A DNA stretch of 36,164 nt from Wohlfahrtiimonas larvae_A (GCA_040394195.1 JBEBSR010000025.1:1-36164), one strand, 5' to 3'; shown: positions 16,293 through 24,513, counted from the stretch's first letter. The notes: generated from the sequence alone by a model not told the origin. A program made the numbers and translations.

Positions 16293-17180
16293 ATGCAAAA
16301 ATCAGTTCAAGGTGCTTTATGGATGATCGCAACAGGCGTTGCATTTGCTGCGATCAATGTCATTACACCATTTATTAGTGGTAAATATCCTATAAGTTCA
16401 GAATGGACTGCATTTTTCCAATATAGTTTTGCTTTCTTATTTTTATTCCCAATGTTTTTAAAAGCAGGATTAAAACGAGTTGCAACTACACAGCGTTTTT
16501 GGATTCACTTATTAAGAATTTTGGCTGCTATTGTTGGTGTTCAATTGTGGGTGAAAGCTTTGAGTTTGCAATTTCCAATTGGTGAAGGTGTCGCATTACT
16601 CATGACATCACCTTTATTTGCAAGTATTGGTGCAGCTCTATTTTTGAAAGAAAAAGCAACAGTTACACGCATAGTGGTTACAATCATTGGATTTATTGGT
16701 GCAATGCTCATATTGAGCCCAAGTTACCAAGCAATGAATTACATTGCGTTTTTACCATTAGCAGCAGCACTATTTTGGGCTATTTATTCATTGTTGATTA
16801 AATACTTAACAGACAAAGATCATCCTTTAACATTGCTGTTTTACTTATATTTATTGATGTTTCCAATCAATTTAATTTTAGCTTTAACTGGTAATTTCTC
16901 TCATGGTATTGCAGGATTAGGGTTTGAATTTACCATAGAATTATTAGGCTACTTGTTGGCTTTAGGCTTCCTAACGATGATTGCTCACTTTACATTAGTG
17001 AAAGCTTATCAAGCTGCTGATGCAATTTATGTTCAGGCTTTCGATTACATCAAATTGCCTTTGAACACATTATTAGGTTTCATCTTCTTTGGTTGGGCAG
17101 TTGGCACACAATTCTGGATGGGCGCGATCATCATGATTACTGCGCTTTTATACATTACTTATTCTGAGTCTAAAAAATAA
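16293..17180 (+). CDS. EamA/RhaT-family drug/metabolite transporter
   Basis: This 295-residue membrane protein has about ten hydrophobic segments in two EamA repeats. The first runs over about residues 4-130 (ending ATVTRIVVTIIGFIGAMLI), the second from about 140 with AAALFWAIYSLLIKYL. I start it at the ATG at 16293, one base after the era stop. An in-frame ATG at 16260 would overlap era by 32 bases and add a hydrophilic 11-residue stub atypical of the family. It moves an unknown small metabolite across the inner membrane. Its position between era and rlmJ suggests co-transcription, not a functional link. Confidence 0.82.
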   Translation: MQKSVQGALWMIATGVAFAAINVITPFISGKYPISSEWTAFFQYSFAFLFLFPMFLKAGLKRVATTQRFWIHLLRILAAIVGVQLWVKALSLQFPIGEGVALLMTSPLFASIGAALFLKEKATVTRIVVTIIGFIGAMLILSPSYQAMNYIAFLPLAAALFWAIYSLLIKYLTDKDHPLTLLFYLYLLMFPINLILALTGNFSHGIAGLGFEFTIELLGYLLALGFLTMIAHFTLVKAYQAADAIYVQAFDYIKLPLNTLLGFIFFGWAVGTQFWMGAIIMITALLYITYSESKK

Positions 17181-17183
17181 TTT

Positions 17184-18026
17184 ATGCTAAGTTATAGACA
17201 TGGATTCCATGCTGGGAATCATGCGGACGTATTAAAACATTACGTCCTTTTTTCTGTCCTCAATTATTACAATGAGAAAGATAAACCATATTGGTATATC
17301 GATACTCATTCTGGTGCAGGCTTATATGATATTAATTCGGAGTTTTCTGAGAAAACTGGTGAATATCATGGAGGCATTGGCCTATTACAGAAAGAGAAAA
17401 ATTTACCAAACGAGTTTTTTGACTTTTTAGAGTTTTTGGTACAGTTTCAAATTGACAAGAAGCTTTATCCAGGTTCTCCTGTCATCGCACAAAAATTAGT
17501 GCGTGCAATAGATCGTGTAAAGCTTTTTGAATTACATCCTGCAGATAGTGATCATTTGATCAATAATTTTAAAGGGCAAGGTGTTAAGTATCAAATTCAG
17601 AAAAGCGATGGCTTTCAAGGTTTGATTAGCTTATTGCCACCTTCAACGCGTCGCGCTGTAATTTTAATCGATCCTCCTTATGAGGATAAAAGCGATTACA
17701 AAACTGTATTGAATACATTGCAAGAAGCTCATAAACGCTTTGCAACAGGCACATATATGGTTTGGTATCCATTATTACCACGAGATGAAAGCTTAAATCT
17801 GCCGAATAAGTTAGGTAAAGCATTTAAGAACGACAACTTTTTGAATGTAACCCTATCTGTGTATGAAGGCAAGCATGATGAATTTGGTATGTATGGTAGT
17901 GGTTTATTTATCTTAAACCCGCCTTATACATTGGAAAAAGAATTAGAAAAGTTGATGCCAGTTTTGGTGAAAACATTAGGCCAAGATGAAGGTGCGAACT
18001 ATACTTTAGAAAGTTCGGCTAAGTAA
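17184..18026 (+). CDS. rlmJ: 23S rRNA (adenine2030-N6)-methyltransferase RlmJ
   Basis: This 280-residue enzyme begins MLSYRHGFHAGNHADVLKH, the diagnostic RlmJ N-terminus. It continues with YIDTHSGAGLYD (SAM-binding loop), KTGEYHGGIG, LYPGSPVIA, FELHPAD and the catalytic IDPPYE motif (D163-P-P-Y-E), then RFATGTYMVWYP. It methylates A2030 of 23S rRNA using S-adenosylmethionine. It starts three bases after the transporter stop and closes the lepA-to-rlmJ run, before a strong terminator. Confidence 0.95.
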   Translation: MLSYRHGFHAGNHADVLKHYVLFSVLNYYNEKDKPYWYIDTHSGAGLYDINSEFSEKTGEYHGGIGLLQKEKNLPNEFFDFLEFLVQFQIDKKLYPGSPVIAQKLVRAIDRVKLFELHPADSDHLINNFKGQGVKYQIQKSDGFQGLISLLPPSTRRAVILIDPPYEDKSDYKTVLNTLQEAHKRFATGTYMVWYPLLPRDESLNLPNKLGKAFKNDNFLNVTLSVYEGKHDEFGMYGSGLFILNPPYTLEKELEKLMPVLVKTLGQDEGANYTLESSAK

Positions 18027-18042
18027 TTAAAATTATGATAGT

Positions 18043-18078
18043 AAAAAGCCCTGATATGGACATGATCAGGGCTTTTTT
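18043..18078 (+). terminator. Intrinsic terminator of the lepA-rlmJ run
   Basis: The arms are AAAAAGCCCTGAT (18043-18055) and ATCAGGGCTTTTT (18065-18077), with a nine-base loop and a run of six T. It lies 17 bases after rlmJ. Confidence 0.9.
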
Positions 18079-18099
18079 GAGGGGGGAGAGTAATCGTAT

Positions 18100-18220
18100 A
18101 AAACAGTTTCATTGAATGTTGAAACTGTTTTTATTATATTATCTTTACAATACTTTTCAAGTATTTTTTATAAATGACATGAAAAAACAGCTTGGTTATC
18201 TTTAAAGGCTTAGCCAAGAC
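18100..18220 (+). other. Hairpin cluster in the rlmJ-actP gap
   Basis: There is no coding sequence between 18027 and 18352. Beyond the rlmJ terminator the stretch holds three more stem-loops. One is 18100-18131 (AAAACAGTTTCA paired with TGAAACTGTTTT, 8-base loop, followed by TTATTATATT). The second is 18149-18165 (AATACTT/AAGTATT, 3-base loop, followed by TTTTT). The third is 18191-18218 (CTTGGTTA paired with TAGCCAAG through one G.U pair). The first two look like back-up terminators. The set could also be the body and terminator of a small RNA, but I see no convincing promoter. Confidence 0.5.
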
Positions 18221-18288
18221 AGAATATATATTGTGTATAAATCAATAGCATATGTATTTATTATGGGTTACTTTATACCAAAAGCATT

Positions 18289-18324
18289 AAAAAAGTCCTG
18301 ACTAAGATTTTAGTCAGGACTTTT
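18289..18324 (-). terminator. Intrinsic terminator of yjcH-actP
   Basis: A perfect 15-bp stem has AAAAGTCCTGACTAA (18291-18305) and TTAGTCAGGACTTTT (18310-18324), with a four-base loop. Reading on the minus strand it ends in six T, 28 bases after the actP stop. A shorter T tract on the plus strand makes it potentially bidirectional. Confidence 0.9.
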
Positions 18325-18352
18325 GATTTTACAATTAAGTTTTATTTAATTT

Positions 18353-20071
18353 TTAATTTGTTTCTGCATATTGTTTTGCTTGTTCTTCTAAGAACTCAGG
18401 ATGGTTAACTTGACGATATTGCTGAACTGCTTCAGAGATACCTTCGCCGCCAACGTGTGAGCGAACATACTGGCTGATGAACTTAGATTTCTCTTCTGCT
18501 GCAGCTTTTGATTTATCCATTGAAGATACAATGAATGTCACAATAAATGCTGTTGGGATAGAGAATAAAGCAGGGTTATTGTATGGGAACAATGCACTTT
18601 CGTGGCCCAATACATTGATCCAAACTTCTGGTCCAAATAAGATCATTACAACAGCTGTGATCAAACCTGCCGCACCACCAATTACAGCGCCTTTCGTTGT
18701 TAAACCTTTCCAATACATAGATAAGAATAACAATGGGAAGTTAGCTGAAGCTGCAATTGAGAATGCTAAACCTACTAAGAATGCAACGTTTTGTTCTTCA
18801 AACAATAAACCTAACAAGATTGCGATCACACCTAAGGCAGCTGTTGTGAAACGAGAAACTAATAGCTCAGTTTTCATTACAGGCTTACCTTTTTTGATCA
18901 CGTTTGCATAGAAGTCATGGCTGATTGCTGAAGCACCAGACAATGTTAAACCTGCAACAACCGCAACCAATGTCGCAAATGTTACCGCTGACATGAAGCC
19001 TAAGAAGATGTTGCCACCAATTGCGTGTGATAAATGGATTGCAACCATGTTAGCACCACCAATGATCGCACCTTCTGGTGTTGAGTATGAAGGTTGGTTC
19101 ATGATGTAAACGATCGCACCGAAACCGATGATGAACATTAATAAGTAGAAGTAACCGATGAAACCTGTTGCATACAATGCTGATTTACGAGCTTCTTTCG
19201 CATCTTTAACTGTGAAGAAACGCATCAAGATATGTGGTAAACCTGCTGTACCGAACATCAAGCCAATACCTAAAGAAATCGTATCGATTGGGTTAGGGTA
19301 TTTCAAACCAGGAGCCATGATTTCGATGCCTTTTGGATGTACTTCAGTTGCTTTTACGAATAAAGTTTCCATATTGAAACCTACCCAGTAAAGAACAACG
19401 AATGACATGAATGTCGCACCAATCAAAATCAATACAGCCTTGATCATTTGAACCCATGTTGTTGCCAACATACCGCCTAATAATACGTAGATCATCATCA
19501 AGATACCAACAATGAATACAGCGATGTTATAGTTCAAACCAAACAACAATTCGATCAATTTACCTGCGCCCACCATTTGTGCGATCAAATATAATAATAC
19601 GATCGTTAATGTTGAGAATACAGCCAAAATACGAATAGGTGTTTGTTGTAATCTAAATGCAGTTACATCCGCAAATGTGAAGCGGCCTAAGTTACGGAAT
19701 CTTTCTGCCATCAATAACAAAATTACTGGCCAACCGATGAAGAAACCGAATGCATAAATCAAGCCATCGAAACCTGAAGCAAATACCAACGCTGATAAGC
19801 CCAAGAATGATGCTGATGATAAATAGTCACCTGCGATTGCTAAACCGTTTTGGAAGCCAGAAATACCACCACCAGCTGTATAGAAGTCTGATGCAGATTT
19901 AGTTTTATTCGATGCCCAGAAAGTGATAGCGATGGTTGCTGCAACAAACACGAAGAACATGATGATTGCAGTCCAGTTTTTACCACCTGATTGTGTTGTT
20001 TGTGCAACAGCAACGCCAAATAATCCAAATGCGATCAAGCATAGGAATTGTCTAAGAAGATTATTTCTCAT
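18353..20071 (-). CDS. actP: Cation/acetate symporter ActP
   Basis: This 572-residue sodium:solute symporter (SSS family) has a cleavable-looking N-terminal hydrophobic segment (residues 1-23) and about 13 further membrane segments. Family motifs include FYTAGGGISGFQNGLAIAGD near the N-terminus, FLGLSALVF, GTAGLPHILMRFFTV and FATLVAVVAGLTLSGASAISHD. It imports acetate, and in characterised members glycolate or tellurite. Its start overlaps the yjcH end by 11 bases, the conserved actP arrangement. The acetyl-CoA synthetase gene acs, normally first in the E. coli operon, is not adjacent. The C-terminal 60 residues are hydrophilic (SKFISQYVRSHVGGEG). Confidence 0.93.
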   Translation of the reverse strand: MRNNLLRQFLCLIAFGLFGVAVAQTTQSGGKNWTAIIMFFVFVAATIAITFWASNKTKSASDFYTAGGGISGFQNGLAIAGDYLSSASFLGLSALVFASGFDGLIYAFGFFIGWPVILLLMAERFRNLGRFTFADVTAFRLQQTPIRILAVFSTLTIVLLYLIAQMVGAGKLIELLFGLNYNIAVFIVGILMMIYVLLGGMLATTWVQMIKAVLILIGATFMSFVVLYWVGFNMETLFVKATEVHPKGIEIMAPGLKYPNPIDTISLGIGLMFGTAGLPHILMRFFTVKDAKEARKSALYATGFIGYFYLLMFIIGFGAIVYIMNQPSYSTPEGAIIGGANMVAIHLSHAIGGNIFLGFMSAVTFATLVAVVAGLTLSGASAISHDFYANVIKKGKPVMKTELLVSRFTTAALGVIAILLGLLFEEQNVAFLVGLAFSIAASANFPLLFLSMYWKGLTTKGAVIGGAAGLITAVVMILFGPEVWINVLGHESALFPYNNPALFSIPTAFIVTFIVSSMDKSKAAAEEKSKFISQYVRSHVGGEGISEAVQQYRQVNHPEFLEEQAKQYAETN

Positions 20072-20417
20072 TGCCGATCTCCTTCAATACACGAATCGTT
20101 TTTGGATCGAAATAAGTATTAGTCTTATGTACGTAATAACATGTCACTAAAATCGTCCAAATAATCAAAAAGAATCCTGCTGGAATTCCCCATGTTGTAA
20201 CCATTTTTTCTGCCAATGGCATACCAACAATGCTTGGTGCGAATGCAGCTGCAACAACGATTAATATATATAAACCTAATGTAAGCGTTAATAAAATTAA
20301 ACTGAATCTTTGTTTTTCTGCAACCATATCTTTAAATCTTTGATCATTATAAATACGATTCACAATCGCTTCATCATAGAGAAGCTTCGAATCATCAATT
20401 TTTATGGGTTCAGCCAT
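20061..20417 (-). CDS. yjcH: DUF485 membrane protein YjcH
   Basis: This 118-residue inner-membrane protein has two membrane segments (about 40-61 and 77-98) and the DUF485 pattern, including IYNDQRFKDMVAEKQRFS before the first helix and GIPAGFFLIIWTILVT in the second. It accompanies actP-type symporters and is presumed to be an accessory subunit; its biochemical role is unproven. A near-perfect Shine-Dalgarno (AGGAGG, complement around 20421-20426) precedes the ATG. It overlaps actP by 11 bases and probably drives its translation. Confidence 0.92.
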   Translation of the reverse strand: MAEPIKIDDSKLLYDEAIVNRIYNDQRFKDMVAEKQRFSLILLTLTLGLYILIVVAAAFAPSIVGMPLAEKMVTTWGIPAGFFLIIWTILVTCYYVHKTNTYFDPKTIRVLKEIGNEK

Positions 20418-20771
20418 AAATCCTCCTAAATTTTTTAATTTGTCATTATTTATTAAATTAAATCGTCAACGCATTTTGTACGTATTTTTTTTAATATCTA
20501 AAACGCCTCCTCACGTAAGAAGATACAAATTTCTGTAGAATTTGCAAATGAAAACTATTTTTCAAGAAAAAAAGGAATGCTGTAAATTTTAGATAAAACC
20601 TTTGGTCAGCATTGGTATGCTTAGATCATTCATATAAATATAAGAAAATAAGTTGACTATTTTTAATGCAAAATATTTTTAATAAAACTACATTTCTCTA
20701 ACAAAAAAATTCATTAAAAGGATATAAATTTAGGATAATAAACACAGAAATTAATGGTTATTGCAATATAG
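20418..20771. other. Non-coding region between yjcH and ilvD
   Basis: This AT-rich stretch lies between divergent genes. It should hold the yjcH-actP promoter and control sites. I see no ORF with a ribosome binding site, no clear CRP dyad (TGTGA-N6-TCACA) and no sigma-54 element (TGGC-N8-TTGC) on either strand. A TTGACT at 20653-20658 on the plus strand has no good partner -10. I cannot assign a promoter for yjcH. Confidence 0.6.
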
Positions 20772-20801
20772 TTGCTTTTATCTCGCTAGGCGTGCTATAT
20801 A
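20772..20801 (+). promoter_or_regulatory. Putative ilvD promoter
   Basis: TTGCTT (20772-20777) and TATATA (20796-20801) are 18 bp apart, with an extended -10 TG at 20793-20794. An overlapping perfect TATAAT lies at 20798-20803. The expected start is about 20808-20811, leaving a leader of about 110 bases before ilvD. Confidence 0.6.
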
Positions 20802-20810
20802 ATTAATGTG

Positions 20811-20870
20811 TAATGTCGTGCCCACAAGGCAGGATAAAACGATCATACCACCTAACTTGATCAGACATTA
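20811..20870 (+). promoter_or_regulatory. Potentially structured 5' leader of ilvD
   Basis: TAATGTC (20811-20817) can pair with GACATTA (20864-20870), closing a 46-base region. That region holds two more helices: TGCC/GGCA (20819-20822 with 20828-20831, loop CACAA) and GATCA/TGATC (20841-20845 with 20858-20862). They are joined by GGATAAAAC. The layout is a compact three-way junction starting almost at the predicted transcription start. It matches no riboswitch consensus I can recall. Function is inferred only from the nested complementarity and position. Confidence 0.4.
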
Positions 20871-20919
20871 TTGGTAATTAATTTAATAGAATTTCAAGAA
20901 AGTTTAACAGGGATAGAAT

Positions 20920-22770
20920 ATGCCAAAATATCGTTCACATACTTCGACGCAGGGTCGAAATATGGCGGGAGCACGTGCTTTGTGGCGTGCAACAGGAATG
21001 ACTAATGAAGATTTTAAGAAACCAATCATTGCTGTGGTCAACTCATTTACTCAGTTTGTTCCAGGACATGTTCATCTAAAAGATCTAGGGCAGATGGTTG
21101 CTCGTGAAATTGAGAAAGCTGGTAGTGTTGCAAAAGAATTTAATACAATCGCGGTAGATGATGGTATTGCAATGGGCCATGATGGCATGTTGTATTCATT
21201 GCCAAGCCGAGATTTAATCGCTGATTCAGTGGAATACATGGTGAATGCTCATTGCGCAGATGCGATGATCTGTATATCTAACTGTGACAAAATTACACCT
21301 GGAATGTTGATGGCTTCAATGCGCTTAAATATTCCTACGATTTTTGTTTCAGGCGGGCCAATGGAATCAGGGAAGCTTGTTTGGAATAGTGAAAATTTAC
21401 GCTTAGATCTTGTGGATGCTATGGTTATGGCAGCGGATGATCGTGAAGCGGATGATAAAGTACAAGCGATCGAAGAAAATGCTTGCCCAACATGTGGTTC
21501 ATGTTCAGGAATGTTCACGGCAAACTCTATGAACTGTTTAACAGAAGCATTGGGTTTATCTTTACCTGGCAATGGCTCAATGTTGGCAACGCATAAAAAT
21601 AGAGAAGGCTTATTCTTAGAAGCTGCGCGCCAAATTGTTAAAAATACTCGTGATTATTATGAAAATAATAATGAGAATGTTTTGCCACGCAATATTGCAT
21701 CATTCAAAGCATTCGAAAATGCGATGATGTTGGATATCGCAATGGGCGGATCAAGCAATACAGTATTGCACTTATTGGCAGCAGCACATGAAGCTGGCGT
21801 TGATTTCTCAATGAAGGATATTGATCGCTTATCGCGTAAAGTTCCACATTTGTCTAAAGTATCACCTTCCACAAGTAAATATCATATGGAAGATGTTCAT
21901 CGTGCTGGCGGTATTATTAGTATTTTAGGTGAATTAGCGCGTATGAATTTATTACATACAGATTGCTCTACAGTTCACTCTAAAGACTTAGCTGAAGCGA
22001 TTGAGAAGTGGGATATCACACAAACGAATGATGAAAATGTACATCATTTCTTTAAATCTGCGCCTGGTGGTGTAAGAACAACAGAAGCATTCAGCCAAGA
22101 TCGTTATTTTGATTCATTGGATGATGATCGTCAGAATGGTTGCATTCGTAGTGGTGAGTTTGCTTATAGCCAAGATGGCGGTATTGCAGTGTTATACGGC
22201 AATATTGCAAAAGATGGCTGTATTGTAAAAACTGCAGGCGTAGATGATTCTATCTTGAAATTCACTGGTAAAGCACGCGTTTACGAAAGCCAAGATTCAG
22301 CAGTTAAAGGTATTTTGAATAATGAAGTACAAGCCAATGAAGTTGTGATCATTCGTTACGAAGGTCCAAAAGGTGGACCAGGTATGCAAGAAATGTTGTA
22401 TCCAACATCTTATTTGAAGTCTAAAGGCTTGGGTAAAGCATGTGCATTGTTAACAGATGGTCGTTTCTCAGGTGGAACATCAGGATTATCAATTGGTCAT
22501 GCTTCACCAGAAGCAGCTGAAGGTGGCGTAATTGCCATTGTAGAAACAGGTGATGAAATCATCATTGATATTCCTAACCGTTCAATTCATTTGAATTTGT
22601 CACAAGAAGTGATTGATACACGCTTAGTGGAACAAGCTAAATTTGGTTTTGTACCGAAAGAAGAGCGTTCCCGTAAAGTATCAGCTGCATTGCAAGTTTA
22701 TGGTGCATTGGCAACATCTGCAGCATTTGGTGCAGTTCGCGATGTGAATCGTTTAAAACAAATTAAGTAA
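20920..22770 (+). CDS. ilvD: Dihydroxy-acid dehydratase IlvD
   Basis: This 616-residue iron-sulphur enzyme catalyses the dehydration of 2,3-dihydroxy-isovalerate and -methylvalerate, the third common step of valine and isoleucine synthesis. Visible motifs include the YRSHTSTQGRNMAGARALWRA start, the cluster ligand C122 in CDKITPGM (with the active-site K124), and CPTCGSCSGMFTANSMNC (residues 189-206) containing C195. Near the C-terminus are GPKGGPGMQEM and TDGRFSGGTSGLSIGHASPEAA. The length equals the E. coli enzyme. It stands alone; no other ilv genes are nearby. AGGGA precedes the ATG, and a terminator follows. Confidence 0.97.
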   Translation: MPKYRSHTSTQGRNMAGARALWRATGMTNEDFKKPIIAVVNSFTQFVPGHVHLKDLGQMVAREIEKAGSVAKEFNTIAVDDGIAMGHDGMLYSLPSRDLIADSVEYMVNAHCADAMICISNCDKITPGMLMASMRLNIPTIFVSGGPMESGKLVWNSENLRLDLVDAMVMAADDREADDKVQAIEENACPTCGSCSGMFTANSMNCLTEALGLSLPGNGSMLATHKNREGLFLEAARQIVKNTRDYYENNNENVLPRNIASFKAFENAMMLDIAMGGSSNTVLHLLAAAHEAGVDFSMKDIDRLSRKVPHLSKVSPSTSKYHMEDVHRAGGIISILGELARMNLLHTDCSTVHSKDLAEAIEKWDITQTNDENVHHFFKSAPGGVRTTEAFSQDRYFDSLDDDRQNGCIRSGEFAYSQDGGIAVLYGNIAKDGCIVKTAGVDDSILKFTGKARVYESQDSAVKGILNNEVQANEVVIIRYEGPKGGPGMQEMLYPTSYLKSKGLGKACALLTDGRFSGGTSGLSIGHASPEAAEGGVIAIVETGDEIIIDIPNRSIHLNLSQEVIDTRLVEQAKFGFVPKEERSRKVSAALQVYGALATSAAFGAVRDVNRLKQIK

Positions 22771-22788
22771 AATAGAGCAAGTTGATAT

Positions 22789-22820
22789 AAGCCTATCTAT
22801 TTAAATATAGATGGGCTTTT
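22789..22820 (+). terminator. Intrinsic terminator of ilvD
   Basis: AAGCCTATCTAT (22789-22800) pairs with ATAGATGGGCTT (22807-22818) through one G.U pair, with a six-base AT loop and a short T run. Confidence 0.8.
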
Positions 22821-22839
22821 AAATGGATTATGAAACGAC

Positions 22840-22864
22840 TGACCGTCGGTCAATGTGCTAGAAT
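22840..22864 (+). promoter_or_regulatory. Orphan TetR-type operator with extended -10
   Basis: TGACCG-T-CGGTCA (22840-22852) is a perfect 6-1-6 inverted repeat, GC-rich in an AT-rich neighbourhood, of the type bound by TetR-family repressors. Seven bases on is TAGAAT (22859-22864), preceded by TGC, an extended -10. This is operator/promoter architecture reading rightwards. Yet the next plus-strand gene is far away, and no tetR-family gene lies in the window. It may be a remnant of a lost gene, or control a short transcript. Confidence 0.5.
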
Positions 22865-22892
22865 ATAAAATTGAACTTAAACGCATTACAAT

Positions 22893-22914
22893 AAAAAGCC
22901 CTACAAAATAGGGC
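22893..22914 (-). terminator. Terminator of the broken hydrolase gene
   Basis: GCCCTA (22898-22903) pairs with TAGGGC (22909-22914) over a five-base loop. On the minus strand the stem is followed by TTTTT. It lies 31 bases past the stop codon. Confidence 0.8.
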
Positions 22915-22945
22915 AATGTCATAACTAATAATATAAAAGTATGAA

Positions 22946-24187
22946 TTATTTTTTCAATTGCTCAGCGACAGCGCCAAAGAAATCAGTATCTTCAATTGGA
23001 ATAACTGTTGTTGGTTTAGGTTGCGCACCCCAAACAGCAATCACCAAATTTTCTTTAGGGTTCACATAAACATGTTGGCCAAAAATGCCAACAGCTTCAT
23101 AAGCGCCTTCATTGGTTGCATAATCTGAATCTACAACAGGCCAAAGCATATAACCATAATCAACTTTTTCACCACCGATCATTTGCTGTGCACCAGCTTC
23201 TTTCATCCAACCTTTTGGTAATGATTCTTTACCATCAATGATGCCTTCATTTAATAGTAATAAGCCAAAACGAGCATAATCACGTAAAGTTGCAGATAAA
23301 CCGCTGCCACCAACTTCTAAGCCTTCAGGAGATTCTAACCACCAAGTTGCATCAGATTCCATACCAGCTTTTGTCCAAATTTTTTCAGATAAATATTCAC
23401 TCACTGGCTTACCAACGGCTGCTTTCACTAATGCACCAGCAACTTGTGTATCTCATGTACTGTAATTCAAATCTGTGCCAGGTTCAACAGAACGAGGTAA
23501 GCTTGCCAATAATTTCAGTGCTTCACCTGGTTTTTGTTCCAATTGAATTTCTAATAGTTTACGACGATCAGAAGTTGGATCTGTATAGGTTTCATTCCAA
23601 GCAACGCCAGAAGCCATTTGCAAAATATGTTTAACAGTTACACCATCGTAGCTACTGCCTTTTAATTCGGGCAAATAATTCACAATTGGATCATCAATGC
23701 TTTTGATATAACCATCTTGAATTGCCATGCCAATCAATGTTGCTGTGATAGATTTCACAACAGACATTGACATCCAGCGTGTATCTTCATTATTGCCCAA
23801 TTCATAATCTTCCAATACGATTTCGCCATCTTTAATGATAATTAATCCGCCGATTCTATTGATGGATAGATAATCATAGAGATCATAATCTTTACCATGG
23901 GATTTGAATTTCACATTGCCTAGTTTTTCCTTAGCGTGCGGTAATGTTTTTACATTACTAGGATCATGGGCAACTTTAGCCGTTGCAAATAGACGATCAA
24001 TATTACGGAAAGTATTTGCTTGTAGATCTGGTGTGAGCGCACCATCATAAACTTGACGCACTGTACCAATTGGCTCATCTTTATGTGGATTTACAACATC
24101 ATGAGCAAGTGCAGATGATGTCAATAATGCAAATGAAACACTTAAAGCTAAAAAAGCTCTTTTGAACTTTTGTGAAGATTGCTGCAT
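22946..24187 (-). pseudogene. Serine beta-lactamase-family hydrolase, interrupted by an in-frame TGA
   Basis: A 413-codon gene is read through except for a single TGA at codon 245 (23453-23455). The reading frame continues unchanged after it, so this is a nonsense substitution, not a frameshift. The product has a signal peptide (1-28, ending ALA), the class C/esterase SxxK motif (S142-VVK145) and the Tyr motif in NYST (Y242). It ends with a typical C-terminal half (ATWWLESPEG, GGSGLSATLRDYARFGLLLLNEG, YGYMLWP, GIFGQHVYVNP). It resembles the 6-aminohexanoate-dimer hydrolase/penicillin-binding-protein-like group. In this group Gly follows the YxT segment, and GGA to TGA is one base change. AGAGGAG precedes the ATG. 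The truncated product lacks the C-terminal part of the fold. Confidence 0.85.
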
Positions 24188-24342
24188 AAAAACTCCTCTG
24201 TGATTAATCGACCATATAGCTATTTTTGTAATTATTATTGTGTGTAAAAATATTTACACCAATCGGAGTCTAGCAGAATTAAACAGGTGAGCATATACAG
24301 CTAACAGTGAGTAAATTTAGAATAGTGTTCTAATTATTAGAA

Positions 24343-24370
24343 TTGACTCTTAGATTAATTGAATTACAAT
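24343..24370 (+). promoter_or_regulatory. Promoter of the ABC-F leader/gene
   Basis: TTGACT (24343-24348) and TACAAT (24365-24370) are 16 bp apart, each 5 of 6 to sigma-70 consensus. The expected start near 24377 gives a leader of about 247 bases before the ABC-F gene. The leader begins with a small hairpin AGCAC/GTGCT (24386-24390 with 24399-24403) and contains the 24430 ORF. Confidence 0.65.
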
Positions 24371-24429
24371 ACGCGAATGATTCACAGCACTTTTTAATGT
24401 GCTTATTTTAAAGAAGGAGGCTAAAAACA

Positions 24430-24513
24430 ATGAGTTTGTGTAAATTAATCGAATATACACATTTCTTTGGTAATCGCCGTAGCTCAGGTTCTTTCAGTTT
24501 TAAACTGCGATAA
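24430..24513 (+). CDS. 27-residue leader peptide upstream of ABC-F gene
   Basis: This short ORF of 27 codons plus TAA starts with ATG at 24430. It is preceded by a perfect AAGGAGG (24414-24420) nine bases upstream, the best ribosome binding site in this part of the window and better than that of the ABC-F gene itself. The peptide begins MSLCKLIEYTHFF and ends SFSFKLR. The last three residues are a Lys-x-Arg (+x+) motif of the sort that makes ribosomes stall with macrolides in known leader peptides. Its 3' half encodes one arm of a hairpin. It has no membrane segment or protein-domain signature. The role as regulatory leader is inferred from position, signal strength and RNA structure. Confidence 0.6.
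   Translation: MSLCKLIEYTHFFGNRRSSGSFSFKLR

Noticed and set aside
20653..20681. TTGACT as a plus-strand promoter in the yjcH-ilvD gap
   Set aside because: No acceptable -10 lies at 16-18 bp, and a better promoter is located at 20772-20801.
20811..20870. c-di-GMP, fluoride or guanidine riboswitch in the ilvD leader
   Set aside because: The conserved bases of those classes that I can recall are not present; only a generic three-helix layout is seen.
20806..20877. 23-codon ORF in the ilvD leader as an attenuator peptide
   Set aside because: Its ATG overlaps the predicted transcription start, it has no Shine-Dalgarno, and it lacks a run of Ile, Val or Leu codons.
23453..23455. TGA at a Gly position as evidence for UGA recoding to glycine or selenocysteine
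   Set aside because: rnc (15396-15398) and yraN (8975-8977) use TGA as a normal stop, the lineage is gammaproteobacterial, and no SECIS-like hairpin is evident. A point nonsense mutation is simpler.
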